In this document: positions 8,644 to 17,215 of the stretch, one piece after another
How positions within the stretch are numbered: the stretch's first letter is position 1
How the letters are laid out: the number at the start of each line of letters is the position of its first letter
NCBI RefSeq assembly: GCF_000308875.1
Contig: NZ_BAGL01000038.1
Span: forward strand, 43,348-107,347
DNA: 64,000 nt
Direction: 5' to 3'
DNA from: Nocardia transvalensis NBRC 15921
GTDB lineage: Bacteria > Actinomycetota > Actinomycetes > Mycobacteriales > Mycobacteriaceae
Position numbers and translations under genes: made by a program
Notes under the pieces: generated by a model
Seen by the model: only the letters and a program-made list of their open reading frames with translations
What the model was told of the DNA's origin: nothing
The model's database searches: none

Positions 8644-10149
8644 ATGGACGAATTCGATGTTGTGGTCGTGGGGGCGGGGCCGGTCGGGCTGTTGCTGGCG
8701 TGTGAGCTGGGGCTCGCGGGGGCTTCCGTGCTGGTGCTCGAGCGGGAGGCGGAGGCCGTGTCGCCGTGGCGGGCGGCGCCGCTGGGGCGGCGGGGGTTGT
8801 CCGCGACGTCGATCGAGGCGTTCGCTCGGCGTGGTCTGCTGCCGCAGCTGCTCAAGGCGTCGGGTATCGAGGATGATTCCGGGCCGCGGCCGCCGCGCAT
8901 GGCCGGGCATTTCGCCGGGATCGCGCTGGATCCGGACGATGTCGACGCCGCCGCGCTGCCGTTCCGGTTGCCGAGTCCGCTACGGAATTTCATGATGACC
9001 AGCCTCGAGGCCGTCGAGACGGTGCTGGCCGGGCGGGCCGCCGAACTCGGCGTGGAGATCCGGCGGGGCGCGGCGGTGTCGGCCGTGGCGCAGGAGGGCG
9101 ACGGCGTGGTCGTGCGCGCCGGCGAGCGGGCGTACGGGGCGACGTGGGTGGTCGGGTGCGACGGCGGGCACAGCGTGGTGCGGAAACTCGCGGGGTTCGA
9201 CTTCGTCGGTAGCGAGCCGCAGTTCACCGGCTATGTCGTGCTGGGCACGCTCGACGATCCGGGGAAGCTGAAGTTCGGGATCAATCCGACGCCGACGGGC
9301 GCCTACATTCAGATGTCGCTGGACGGGCACCTCGGGATGATGGATTTCGACGGCGGGGCGTTCGATCGCACGCTGCCGCCGACACGGGAGCATCTCCAGA
9401 CGGTGCTGCGTCGCGTGTCCGGTGTCGACGTGACGCTGAGCGAGGTGCGTTTCGCCTCGAGTTTCACCGATCGGGCGATGCAGGCGACGACCTATCGGCA
9501 GGGGCGCGTCCTGCTCGCGGGCGATGCCGCCCATATTCATTCGCCGCTCGGCGGGCAGGGGCTCAATCTCGGTCTCGGGGACGCGATGAATCTCGGGTGG
9601 AAGCTCGGGGCGGTCGTGCGGGGGGACGCACCGGAGGGGCTGCTCGACACCTACACCCGGGAGCGACATCCGGTCGGCGCGCGGGTGCTCGACTGGTCGC
9701 GGGCGCAGGTGGCGGTCATGCGGCCCGGATCGCACGCACCGGCGTTGCAGGGGCTGATCCGCGATCTGCTCTCGACCCGGGACGGGGCGACCTACGCGTT
9801 CGGGCAGATCTCGGGGGTCTCGACCCGCTACGACCTCGGTAGCGATCACCCCCTGGTGGGGTGCGCTGTCCCGCACTTCTGTCTCGAGGACGGGACACGG
9901 CTGGGTGATCTGACGGCGGACGGGCGTGGCGTCCTGCTCGATTTCGGCGCCGATCGCGGGCTGCGCGATTCGGCGACGAGGTGGGAGAGCCGGATTCGGT
10001 ATGTGGCCGGGGCGGCCGTCGAGGACCTCGGGTTCGGGGCGGTGCTGGTGCGGCCCGACGGGATCGTCTGCTGGGCAAGCGATCTCGCACCCGATCGGGC
10101 GGCGTTCGAGCGGGCCGCGTGTGCGTGGTTCGGCCTGCCGTCCGTCTAG
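8644..10149 (+). CDS. FAD-dependent aromatic monooxygenase (PheA/TfdB family)
   Basis: A 501-residue flavoprotein hydroxylase. The dinucleotide-binding motif VVVVGAGPVGLLLACELGLAG is at residues 6-26. The DG motif appears as WVVGCDGGHSVVRKLAG (about 163-179), and the GD motif as GRVLLAGDAAHIHSPLGGQGLNLGLGDA (about 290-317). The C-terminal thioredoxin-like domain is present. These NAD(P)H-dependent enzymes hydroxylate phenols, polyketides or antibiotics such as rifamycins; the substrate is unknown. Start at the ATG giving MDEFDVVVV. Its stop shares the CTAG with the convergent TetR gene. Confidence 0.88.
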   Translation: MDEFDVVVVGAGPVGLLLACELGLAGASVLVLEREAEAVSPWRAAPLGRRGLSATSIEAFARRGLLPQLLKASGIEDDSGPRPPRMAGHFAGIALDPDDVDAAALPFRLPSPLRNFMMTSLEAVETVLAGRAAELGVEIRRGAAVSAVAQEGDGVVVRAGERAYGATWVVGCDGGHSVVRKLAGFDFVGSEPQFTGYVVLGTLDDPGKLKFGINPTPTGAYIQMSLDGHLGMMDFDGGAFDRTLPPTREHLQTVLRRVSGVDVTLSEVRFASSFTDRAMQATTYRQGRVLLAGDAAHIHSPLGGQGLNLGLGDAMNLGWKLGAVVRGDAPEGLLDTYTRERHPVGARVLDWSRAQVAVMRPGSHAPALQGLIRDLLSTRDGATYAFGQISGVSTRYDLGSDHPLVGCAVPHFCLEDGTRLGDLTADGRGVLLDFGADRGLRDSATRWESRIRYVAGAAVEDLGFGAVLVRPDGIVCWASDLAPDRAAFERAACAWFGLPSV

Positions 10150-10760
10150 CGTGGCGGCGGGGGGAGCGGCAGGGCGTCCGGGGCGGCGCGCAGGCCCTGG
10201 AGGGCGAGGGCGGCGAAGCGGCGGGAGGCCGCGATTCCCGCTGCGGGAGAGGAGGTTCGGAGGCCGCTGTTGGCCATGATGACCAGCAGGACGTCGTCGA
10301 ATGTGACGTCGGGGCGCAGGTGGCCGGTGTCGCGGGCGCGGCGGGTCAGCCGGGCCAGGGAGCGCAGCGCCTGCTCGCGATCGGCGGTGAAATCCAGCGT
10401 GGTGGGGAAGGTGGACATGAGAGCCGCGGTGAAGCCCCGGTCGCGGGCGTGCAGTTCGCACAGTTGCTCGATCACCAGGCGGAAGCCGTGCCACGGGTCC
10501 GGGTCGGCGAGTCCCTCGTCGACGATGGTGTAGCAAGCGCGCATCTGATCCGTGAATGCCTCGGTGACCAGCAGTTCCTTGGTCGGGAAGCGCCGGTAGA
10601 GGGTGGCGGGGCCGACTCCGGCCCGGCGGGCGATCTCCCGCATGGGGGCATCCAGGCCCTCGGCGGCGAAGACCGCGCGGGCGGCGTCGAGGATGCGATC
10701 GCGGTTGTCGCGGGCATCGGATCGCAGCATCTGAGGGAAACCGTCGGGCACGCCTCTCAC
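10146..10760 (-). CDS. TetR-family transcriptional regulator
   Basis: A 204-residue regulator with the HTH RDRILDAARAVFAAEGLDAPMREIARRAGVGPATLYRRFPTKELL near residues 20-62 and an all-helical ligand domain (SBP-like C-terminal region of the AcrR group). I chose the GTG at 10760: it is the first start downstream of the palindrome at 10765-10791, which would then be free as operator. The gene is divergent from the MDR reductase at 10829 and convergent with the monooxygenase, sharing a CTAG stop with it. It likely represses itself and the reductase. Confidence 0.88.
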   Translation of the reverse strand: MRGVPDGFPQMLRSDARDNRDRILDAARAVFAAEGLDAPMREIARRAGVGPATLYRRFPTKELLVTEAFTDQMRACYTIVDEGLADPDPWHGFRLVIEQLCELHARDRGFTAALMSTFPTTLDFTADREQALRSLARLTRRARDTGHLRPDVTFDDVLLVIMANSGLRTSSPAAGIAASRRFAALALQGLRAAPDALPLPPPPR

Positions 10761-10764
10761 TTTA

Positions 10765-10791
10765 GCTAAACGGACGGGGGCGTCCGTTAGC
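10765..10791. promoter_or_regulatory. TetR operator candidate
   Basis: A palindrome with arms AACGGACG (10769-10776) and CGTCCGTT (10781-10788), four G between them, flanked by further near-symmetric GCTA/TAGC. It lies in the 68-base gap between the divergent TetR and MDR reductase genes, the usual place for a TetR autorepression site. Confidence 0.75.
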
Positions 10792-10828
10792 GTCGGCCGG
10801 CGAGATCCGTACGACACAGGAGATGGTG

Positions 10829-11797
10829 ATGAAGGCAGTCGCAGTGCAGGCGTTCGGCCGTCCGGAAGGGCTCGCGGTCATCGATGTTCCGGTGCCCGTT
10901 CCGGACGCGGGGGAGGTGCTGATCAGGACCGAGGCGATCGGGGTCGGTGGTGTGGACGCACTCATCCGCGGTGGCGCGCTCGCGGCTTACGGATTCCGGG
11001 ACGGGCATGTGCTCGGCAGTGAGATCGCGGGCGTCGTGGAGGCGGCCGGTGACGGCGCCGACGGTTCGTGGATCGGCCGGCGGGTGTGGGCGTTCACCGG
11101 TCTGGGCGGTGGCTATGCGGAGCGGGCGGTGGCGCCGGTCGCGACGCTGGTGCCGTTGCCGGAGGGCCTGGCGGCCACCGATGCGGTGACGCTCGGGAGT
11201 TCGGGGATGGTGGCGCATTTCGCTCTGCGTCGCGCGCGGTTCGCGCCCGGGGAATCGGTGCTGGTGCGCGGTGCGGCCGGGGGATTGGGGACCATGACGG
11301 TGCAGCTCGCGGCGCGCGGCGGTGCGGGGGTCGTCGCGGTGACCACGTCGTCGGCGGCGCGGGGAGATCGGTTGCGTGCGCTCGGCGCGACGCATGTGCT
11401 CGACCGGTCGGGCGACGGACCGGACGCGCCCGCAGGGTACGACGTCGTGATCGATATCGTCGCCGGTCCGGAGATGCCCTCGTTCTTCCGGCGGCTGGAG
11501 CCGAACGGCCGCATGGTGGTCATCGGTGTGATGGGTGGCGATCCGCCGGCGGATTTCGGGACGGAGCTGTTCGCCGGATTCCGGAAGTCGTTGTCGTTCA
11601 CGACCTTCAGCGCGGATACCGTGCCCCTGGACGGGTGGCGCGCCGCGATCGCGGACCTGTTCGAGGCCGCGGGTCGCGGGGAACTGGAGGCCGTGGTGCA
11701 CGAGGTGCTGCCGCTGGAGCAGGCCGTGGCGGCGCATCGGGCGATGGACGGCGGGGCGGTGTTCGGCCGGATCGTGCTGACGCCCTCGGGGAGTTAG
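10829..11797 (+). CDS. zinc-independent MDR alcohol dehydrogenase / quinone oxidoreductase
   Basis: A 322-residue medium-chain reductase of the NADPH:quinone oxidoreductase group. The GroES-like N-terminal domain (KAVAVQAFGRPEGLAVIDVPVP) is followed by a Rossmann domain with VLVRGAAGGLGTMTVQLAARGGAGVVAV at about residues 145-175. The zinc ligands of true alcohol dehydrogenases are missing. ATG 10829 was chosen since AGGAG lies six bases upstream; an earlier ATG at 10823 is too close to it. It is likely controlled by the divergent TetR through the palindrome in between, which points to an inducible role in quinone or enone detoxification. Confidence 0.87.
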   Translation: MKAVAVQAFGRPEGLAVIDVPVPVPDAGEVLIRTEAIGVGGVDALIRGGALAAYGFRDGHVLGSEIAGVVEAAGDGADGSWIGRRVWAFTGLGGGYAERAVAPVATLVPLPEGLAATDAVTLGSSGMVAHFALRRARFAPGESVLVRGAAGGLGTMTVQLAARGGAGVVAVTTSSAARGDRLRALGATHVLDRSGDGPDAPAGYDVVIDIVAGPEMPSFFRRLEPNGRMVVIGVMGGDPPADFGTELFAGFRKSLSFTTFSADTVPLDGWRAAIADLFEAAGRGELEAVVHEVLPLEQAVAAHRAMDGGAVFGRIVLTPSGS

Positions 11798-11896
11798 GGC
11801 GAGATCCCTCGCGCGATTCCGGCTCGGCGGGAATACGATCGGCTCGCAGTGCACGGTCGGCGGGGGAGCCCGTTGTGGAATCGAAGGGGTGGCGGG

Positions 11897-13162
11897 ATGG
11901 GTACGAGGGGCAGGGCGGGGCTGATCCTCGCCGGTGTGGCGGTCGCCGTTCTCGCGGGGTGTGGCGACGGTGGTGAGGTATCGGGTACGGCGGTGGCCGC
12001 CGGATCGCCGATCTATTCGATGGACGCGGTCACCGACGCGTGCGCACTCGTCGATCCGGCGCCGCTGGCGAAATGGTCGTCCACGCCGAAGGGCGCTCCC
12101 GAACACGAGGAGACGCGGCCGTCCGCCTACGACGCCGGTGGGCTGAAATGCGAAATCGGCTATACCAATTCGACCACCGACAGGTTCCCGATGAACCGGG
12201 CCCGGATGATCGTCGAGGCCAAGTTCACCAACGGTTCCGCGCCGCCCTTCTACGACCACTGGAAACACGCCGACACCGCGACACCGGGACCCGGGGAGGA
12301 ATCGGGCGAGATCCGCGGCCTCGGAACCCAGGCCCATTGGCACTCCGAGATCACCGGCGACCTCGTCAAGGAAATGTCGCACGCCGTCACGGTGCAGGAC
12401 GGCAATGTCTCGGTACGGGCCAAGGTCGGGCTGACGCGGGAGAAGGGGTCGCCCGTGGTGAGCCGGGACGAACTCGACTCGGTCGCGAGAGCGCAGGTCC
12501 GCCGGGTGCTGGGCGCGTTGCGCACGGACGGCGAATCCGCCGCCGCGCCGACCTCGTCCGTCGCTCCCACGCCGTCCAAGGTCCCGGCCCCGGCCGTCCC
12601 CACCACGACGGCGGCGCGCCGGGAGGCGGCGCCGGGGATCTATTCGATCGACGGGATCGCCAATGCGTGCGACCTCGTCGACCCGACGCCGTTGCAGCGC
12701 TGGTCCGCCACGCCCAAGGAGGCTCCGCAGCATCAGGAACACCCGCCCAGCACGGCCGACGGCGGCACCCTGTATTGCGCGATCCGCTACATCAGCCCCT
12801 CCACCCTGCCCGACGACGCCACCGTCGACGAGGCCGGAATCAGTCTCGAGGCCACGATCACCGGCGCCACCACCGCGCCCGCCTACGACACGTGGAAGCA
12901 GACCGACACCGCCTCCACCGGGCCCGGCCGCGCCTCCGGCGACGTCACCGGACTCGGCGCCCAGGCCTTCTGGCACATGTCCGCGACACCCACCGGCAAC
13001 GGCATGACCTACATCGTCGGCGCCCAGGACGGCAACGCCTCGGTCCGCGTCGAAGTCGCCGTCCTGCGCGCCCAGGGCGAGGCTCCGGTGAACCGCGACG
13101 ACCTCGCCCCCATCGCCGAATCCCGGGCCCGCGCGGCCCTGGACGGATTGAAGAGGAAATAG
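11897..13162 (+). CDS. lipoprotein with two tandem copies of one domain (DUF3558-like)
   Basis: A 421-residue secreted lipoprotein: signal peptide, lipobox LAGCG (Cys about residue 20), then two copies of a domain of about 175-180 residues joined by a Pro/Thr/Ala linker (residues about 213-240). The copies align by eye: SMDAVTDACALVDPAPLAKWSSTPK with SIDGIANACDLVDPTPLQRWSATPK, and YDHWKHADTATPGPGEESGEIRGLGTQAHWH with YDTWKQTDTASTGPGRASGDVTGLGAQAFWH. Each has a CALVD-type Cys and a later Cys, as in the mycobacterial DUF3558 lipoproteins. It sits at the cell envelope; its function is unknown. Start at the ATG giving MGTRGRAGLILAG. Confidence 0.8.
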   Translation: MGTRGRAGLILAGVAVAVLAGCGDGGEVSGTAVAAGSPIYSMDAVTDACALVDPAPLAKWSSTPKGAPEHEETRPSAYDAGGLKCEIGYTNSTTDRFPMNRARMIVEAKFTNGSAPPFYDHWKHADTATPGPGEESGEIRGLGTQAHWHSEITGDLVKEMSHAVTVQDGNVSVRAKVGLTREKGSPVVSRDELDSVARAQVRRVLGALRTDGESAAAPTSSVAPTPSKVPAPAVPTTTAARREAAPGIYSIDGIANACDLVDPTPLQRWSATPKEAPQHQEHPPSTADGGTLYCAIRYISPSTLPDDATVDEAGISLEATITGATTAPAYDTWKQTDTASTGPGRASGDVTGLGAQAFWHMSATPTGNGMTYIVGAQDGNASVRVEVAVLRAQGEAPVNRDDLAPIAESRARAALDGLKRK

Positions 13163-13166
13163 CCCG

Positions 13167-13193
13167 CCTCACACTTCGGGTCGCCGTGTCGTC
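13167..13193 (+). promoter_or_regulatory. ECF41-type promoter candidate
   Basis: CCTCACA (13167-13173), 16 bases, CGTC (13190-13193), 37 bases before the sigma factor start. The known ECF41 promoter is TGTCACA-N16-CGTC, so five of seven -35 bases, the spacer and the full -10 agree. It suggests positive autoregulation. Confidence 0.6.
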
Positions 13194-13229
13194 TATACAT
13201 CGAGACCGTACCGACCCGAAGGAGCCGCG

Positions 13230-14111
13230 ATGACCGACCCGAGTCCGGTGATCGGCGAACGCCGCCAGCTGATCAACCTCGCCTATCGGCTGCTCGGCTC
13301 GCTGGCCGAGGCCGAGGACGTGGTGCAGGAGACCTATGCGCGCTGGTATGCGTTGTCGGAGGAACAGCGGCGGGAGGTGGCGTCGCCGGGCGGGTGGTTC
13401 ACGACGGTCGCCAGCCGCATCTGCCTCGATCTGCTCGGCTCGGCGCGTGCCCGGCGGGAACGCTATGTGGGCGAATGGATTCCGGAGCCGGTGCCGGACG
13501 GGGCGGAGTGGCTCGGCGGGCCCGCCCCGGCCGATCCCGCGGACCGCGTCACCCTCGACGAGTCGATCAGTATGGCCTTCCTCGTGGTCCTGGACGCCAT
13601 GACGCCCGCCGAGCGGGTGGCGTTCGTCCTGCACGACGTCTTCCGCTACTCCTTCGCCGAGGTCGCGGACATCGTCGGGCGCACGCCGGCGGCCTGCCGC
13701 CAGCTCGCCTCCTCCGCGCGCCGCCGCATCCGCACCTCGCGGGAGCCCTCGGCGCAGCGCGCGGAGGTCGTGAAGGATTTCAAAAGAGCCTGGGAGGCAA
13801 GGGATATCGAGGCGCTGATCGGCCTGCTGGATCCGCAGGCCGTCGCGACGGCCGACAGCGGCGGCCTGGCCCCGGCCTTCCTGCACCCGATCCTCGGCGG
13901 CGCGGAGATCGCCCGCACCTGGCTGAGAATCGCGTCCGCGGCCCCGGAGACGACGCTGCTCGAGCGCACGGTGAACGGCCTGCCCGGCCTGGTCGCCCGG
14001 GTCGGCGACGACATCGTGTCGGTCTACGCCTTCGATATCGCCGACGGCCGGATCACCCGCATCTGGGCGATCCGGAATCCGGAGAAGCTGCGGCTCTGGA
14101 CGGTGGACTGA
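13230..14111 (+). CDS. ECF41-group RNA polymerase sigma factor (SigJ-like)
   Basis: A 293-residue extracytoplasmic-function sigma factor. Sigma2 (INLAYRLLGSLAEAEDVVQETYARWY, residues about 14-39) and sigma4 (AFVLHDVFRYSFAEVADIVGRTPAACRQLASSARRR, about 131-166) are followed by a SnoaL-like C-terminal domain of about 110 residues. The ECF41 marks are present: WIPEP in the linker (family WLPEP) and NPEKL near the C terminus (family NPDKL); the DGGGR motif is degenerate here (DSGG). In this group the C-terminal extension replaces an anti-sigma factor. ECF41 genes usually neighbour a carboxymuconolactone decarboxylase or oxidoreductase target, which is not seen here. Confidence 0.93.
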   Translation: MTDPSPVIGERRQLINLAYRLLGSLAEAEDVVQETYARWYALSEEQRREVASPGGWFTTVASRICLDLLGSARARRERYVGEWIPEPVPDGAEWLGGPAPADPADRVTLDESISMAFLVVLDAMTPAERVAFVLHDVFRYSFAEVADIVGRTPAACRQLASSARRRIRTSREPSAQRAEVVKDFKRAWEARDIEALIGLLDPQAVATADSGGLAPAFLHPILGGAEIARTWLRIASAAPETTLLERTVNGLPGLVARVGDDIVSVYAFDIADGRITRIWAIRNPEKLRLWTVD

Positions 14112-14186
14112 CCCGCGGCCGCGCATCCGGTGCGCAAATTCGGCGGCGGGGTTGTGATCATTTAGCTCGAGCGTGTAGAACAAGCG

Positions 14187-15869
14187 GTGATGAACGTGTT
14201 CGGCCGCGTGCTGCGGTTGCGGACACAGATCGTGTTGCTGCAGGTCGTGCTCGTCGCGCTGACGCTGGGTATCGCGTTCGGCGTGTTCGCTCATGTGGGG
14301 CAACAACGCCTGTCCGGCGAGTACGGGCAGCGGGCGCTGGCCATCGCCCGCACCGTCGCCGCCGACCCCGAGGTGCGCTCGGAAACCTCTCGCTACACAT
14401 TGGCAACCGTGCCGCCCGGCCCGGACGAACTCGCCGGCGGGCAGCTCGAGCGGATCGCCGAGGAGACCCGCCGCCGCACGGGCGCGCTGTACGTCGTGAT
14501 CACCGACGACGCGGGGATCCGGCTGGCCCATCCGGACGCGACGCGGCTGGGGGAGATGGTCAGCACCGATCCGTCGGCGGCGCTGGGCGGGTCGGAGGTG
14601 ATGATCCAGGAGCGCGGCACGCTGGGCGAATCGGTGCGGGCCAAGGTGCCGGTGCTGCGGCCCGACGGGGAGAGCGTGGTCGGGGAGGTCAGCGTCGGGA
14701 TCTCCACGGCGGCCGTGCGCGAGCAGTTGCTGCGGGATCTCGGCCGGGCCGCGCTGTTCGCGGCGGCGGCGCTGGTGGCCGGGGTCATCGGATCGGTGCT
14801 GCTGGCCCGGCGCTGGCACGGGCTCACCCTCGGCCTCGAACCGTCGGAACTGGCGGAGCTGGTGCGCGAACAGGCCGCCGTCCTGCACGGAATCGGGGAG
14901 GGCGTGGTCGCCGCCGACAGCCGGTGGCGCCTCACGGTCGTCAACGACGAGGCGCGGCGGCTGCTCGGCATCGACGGCGCGAGCGGGCGGCCGGTGGACG
15001 AGATCGGTTTGACGCCAAGGGTTCTGGAGGTCTTCCGGGCGGCCGACGGGGTTCCGGTCCCGGCCGCGGTGGGCGACCGGCTGGTGGTCGTCACCGCCCG
15101 CACCGTCAGCCGCGACGGTCGCGAACTGGGCGCGGTCCTGAGCGTGCGCGACCGCACCGACGTGGAATCGCTGACCCGCCAGCTGGACGCGGTGCGGTCG
15201 ATGAGTACGGTCCTGCGCGCGCAGCGGCACGAGTTCGCCAACCGCCTGCACCTGCTCAGCGGCCTGCTGCACGGCGGCCGCTCCGAGGAGGCGGCGCAGT
15301 ACATCGACGAACTCCTCGGCTCGGGCCCGCTCGGCGCCGCCCTTGCGGGCATGGACGCCGTGCACGATCCGTATCTTCAGGCGTTCCTGGCCGCCAAGGC
15401 CGCCCATGCCCGCGAGAGTGGTGTCGAACTCCGCCTCGGGCCCAATACCTGGGTCGACGGGAATCTCGCGGTGCCCGTGGATGTCACGACGGTGCTGGGC
15501 AACCTGCTCGACAACGCCCTCGAGGCGGCCCGCACCGCACCCGCCGACGGCGCGAAGCTGGTGGAGGTCGAGCTGGTGCAAGAGGGGCAGACACTGCACA
15601 TCACCGTGATCGACAGCGGTTCCGGGGTCGCGCCGGGCATCGTGGAATCCGTGTTCGCGGAAGGCGTTTCGACGCGGCCGGACAACGGCGTGCCGGGCGG
15701 GCGGGGCGTCGGGCTGGCGTTGTCGCGTCAGGTCGCGCGGGCGCTGGGCGGGGATGTGGTGTTGTCGAGTCCGGGCGGCGGTGCGGCGCCGCTGCGCGGG
15801 GCGGAGTTCATCGCCCGGCTGCCCGGGGTCCTGGTGGAGGGAGAAGCCGTATGGGCACAACCGATCTGA
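14187..15869 (+). CDS. CitA/DcuS-type sensor histidine kinase
   Basis: A 560-residue membrane kinase. A first transmembrane segment at about residues 13-35 is followed by an extracytoplasmic PAS-like (sCache) domain, a second membrane segment (FAAAALVAGVIGSVLLARRW, about 190-209), a cytoplasmic PAS domain (VVAADSRWRLTVVNDEARRLLGIDG), the phospho-acceptor His in RAQRHEFANRLHLLSGLLHGG, and an HATPase domain (NLLDNALEAAR and GRGVGLALSRQVARALGG). This is the citrate/C4-dicarboxylate sensor group. GTG 14187 or ATG 14190 may be the start. It overlaps the response regulator gene by 19 bases. No carboxylate transporter lies next to the pair. Confidence 0.9.
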   Translation: MMNVFGRVLRLRTQIVLLQVVLVALTLGIAFGVFAHVGQQRLSGEYGQRALAIARTVAADPEVRSETSRYTLATVPPGPDELAGGQLERIAEETRRRTGALYVVITDDAGIRLAHPDATRLGEMVSTDPSAALGGSEVMIQERGTLGESVRAKVPVLRPDGESVVGEVSVGISTAAVREQLLRDLGRAALFAAAALVAGVIGSVLLARRWHGLTLGLEPSELAELVREQAAVLHGIGEGVVAADSRWRLTVVNDEARRLLGIDGASGRPVDEIGLTPRVLEVFRAADGVPVPAAVGDRLVVVTARTVSRDGRELGAVLSVRDRTDVESLTRQLDAVRSMSTVLRAQRHEFANRLHLLSGLLHGGRSEEAAQYIDELLGSGPLGAALAGMDAVHDPYLQAFLAAKAAHARESGVELRLGPNTWVDGNLAVPVDVTTVLGNLLDNALEAARTAPADGAKLVEVELVQEGQTLHITVIDSGSGVAPGIVESVFAEGVSTRPDNGVPGGRGVGLALSRQVARALGGDVVLSSPGGGAAPLRGAEFIARLPGVLVEGEAVWAQPI

Positions 15870-16549
15870 GCGTGCTGGTCGTCGACGACGACTTCCGGGT
15901 GGCGGATCTGCACGCCGGAATCGTCTCGGCACTACCGGGATTCGCGGTCGGCGGCAGGGCCACCACGCTCGCGGCGGCCCGCTCGGCGATCGCCGCGTCG
16001 GCCTTCGATCTCGCGCTGGTCGACGTGTACCTCCCCGACGGTTCGGGCCTGGACCTGGTGCGCGAGATCGGATTCGACGCGATGATGCTCACCGCGGCGA
16101 CCGAGGCCGAGACGGTGCGCTCGGCGCTGGCCGCGGGCGCGCTGGGCTATCTGGTGAAGCCGTTCGACCACGCCGCGCTCGCGACGCGGCTGGCCGGGTA
16201 CGCGCGCTACCGCCGCCTGCTCTCGGCGCCGGTCGTCACCGCCCGCGATATCGACGCCGCGGTGGAGGCGCTGCGGCCCGCCGGTCCGGTCGCGTCGGCC
16301 GCCGCACCGGCATCGCCGACCAAAGACCTTGTGCTGCAAGCGGTCCGGGGGTCGGATACGCCGATGTCGGCCGCCGAGGTGTCGTCGGCGACCGGCGTCT
16401 CCCGGGCGACGGCGCAGCGCTATCTGGCGAATCTCGTCGCGGCGGGCGCGCTGCGCATGCAGTTGCGGTACGGCAGCACCGGACGGCCGGAACAGGAGTA
16501 CTCGGCCGCCGGTGGCCGCGGTCAGGGGGAGACGGCGACGCCGAGGTAG
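15851..16549 (+). CDS. CitB/DcuR-type response regulator
   Basis: A 232-residue regulator. The receiver domain (VLVVDDDFRVADLHAGIV; phospho-acceptor Asp in LALVDVYLPDGSG; Lys in GYLVKPFDHAAL) is followed by a linker and a C-terminal HTH (MSAAEVSSATGVSRATAQRYLANLVAAGAL) of the type found in CitB, DpiA and DcuR. The start ATG lies within the end of the kinase gene, so the two are translationally coupled. It should activate uptake or use of a carboxylic acid elsewhere in the genome. Its 3' end overlaps the convergent methyltransferase gene by 28 bases. Confidence 0.9.
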   Translation: MGTTDLSVLVVDDDFRVADLHAGIVSALPGFAVGGRATTLAAARSAIAASAFDLALVDVYLPDGSGLDLVREIGFDAMMLTAATEAETVRSALAAGALGYLVKPFDHAALATRLAGYARYRRLLSAPVVTARDIDAAVEALRPAGPVASAAAPASPTKDLVLQAVRGSDTPMSAAEVSSATGVSRATAQRYLANLVAAGALRMQLRYGSTGRPEQEYSAAGGRGQGETATPR

Positions 16550-17139
16550 TGCGAGGCGAACGCCTTCGGCGCGGACTCCTCGTAGAACCGGTCCAGCTCG
16601 CGGAGGGTGAATCCCGCGCCCTCGATGACCGATGCGATATCGCGGTTCAGGTGGCAGCCGCCGAAGAGGGCCTTCTGCACCGGATTCAGGCGGTGCTGCC
16701 ACACCTGCACCGCGGCGTCGGGCGCGAGGCCGTGCTCGACGAAGTGGAACACCCCGCCGGGCACCAGGACTCGCCGCAGCTCGGTCAGCGCGGCGTCGAC
16801 ATCGGGGATGGTGCACAGCGTCCAGGTCGACAGTGCGGCGTCGAAGCTGTTGTCGGGGAAGGGGAGTGACTGGCCGTCGAGACCGGACCGCTCCACCGGC
16901 ACGGTGGCCCGCGCCAGCCGCTTCGCCGCCAGCTTCCAGCCCGTATCGGCCGGTTCCACCGCGGTGACCGACCGGACTGCGGCCGGGTAGTACGGCACGT
17001 TGTGGCCGGAGCCGAAGCCGATCTCCACCACGCGGCCGCTCAGCCCGGCGCACACCCGCTCCCGCAGCCGTGCGTTGACGGCGAGGCCGCAGGTCTTGTC
17101 GACGATGCGCGGCAGCACCTGTTCGCTGTAGATACCCAC
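16522..17139 (-). CDS. class I SAM-dependent methyltransferase
   Basis: A 205-residue methyltransferase. Motif I is VVEIGFGSGHNVPYYP (about residues 30-45), followed by SFDAALSTWTLCTIPDVDAALTELRRVLVPGGVFHFVEHG, which is the UbiE/Methyltransf_11 pattern. The acceptor is unknown. I chose the GTG at 17139 (VGIYSEQVLPRIVDKTCG), since the residues upstream are not family-like. It is convergent with, and overlaps, the response regulator gene. Confidence 0.82.
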   Translation of the reverse strand: MGIYSEQVLPRIVDKTCGLAVNARLRERVCAGLSGRVVEIGFGSGHNVPYYPAAVRSVTAVEPADTGWKLAAKRLARATVPVERSGLDGQSLPFPDNSFDAALSTWTLCTIPDVDAALTELRRVLVPGGVFHFVEHGLAPDAAVQVWQHRLNPVQKALFGGCHLNRDIASVIEGAGFTLRELDRFYEESAPKAFASHYLGVAVSP

Positions 17140-17215
17140 CCCACCACTCTGACAACGAGTCACCCCCGCCACCACCCTGAGGTCACCCTGATTTCTGGTG
17201 GAGTAGCGCGGAGTT

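Noticed and set aside
12945..15932. 995-codon minus-strand frame
   Set aside because: It covers the sigma factor and kinase genes in antisense; its residues are Arg/Pro-rich and without domains.
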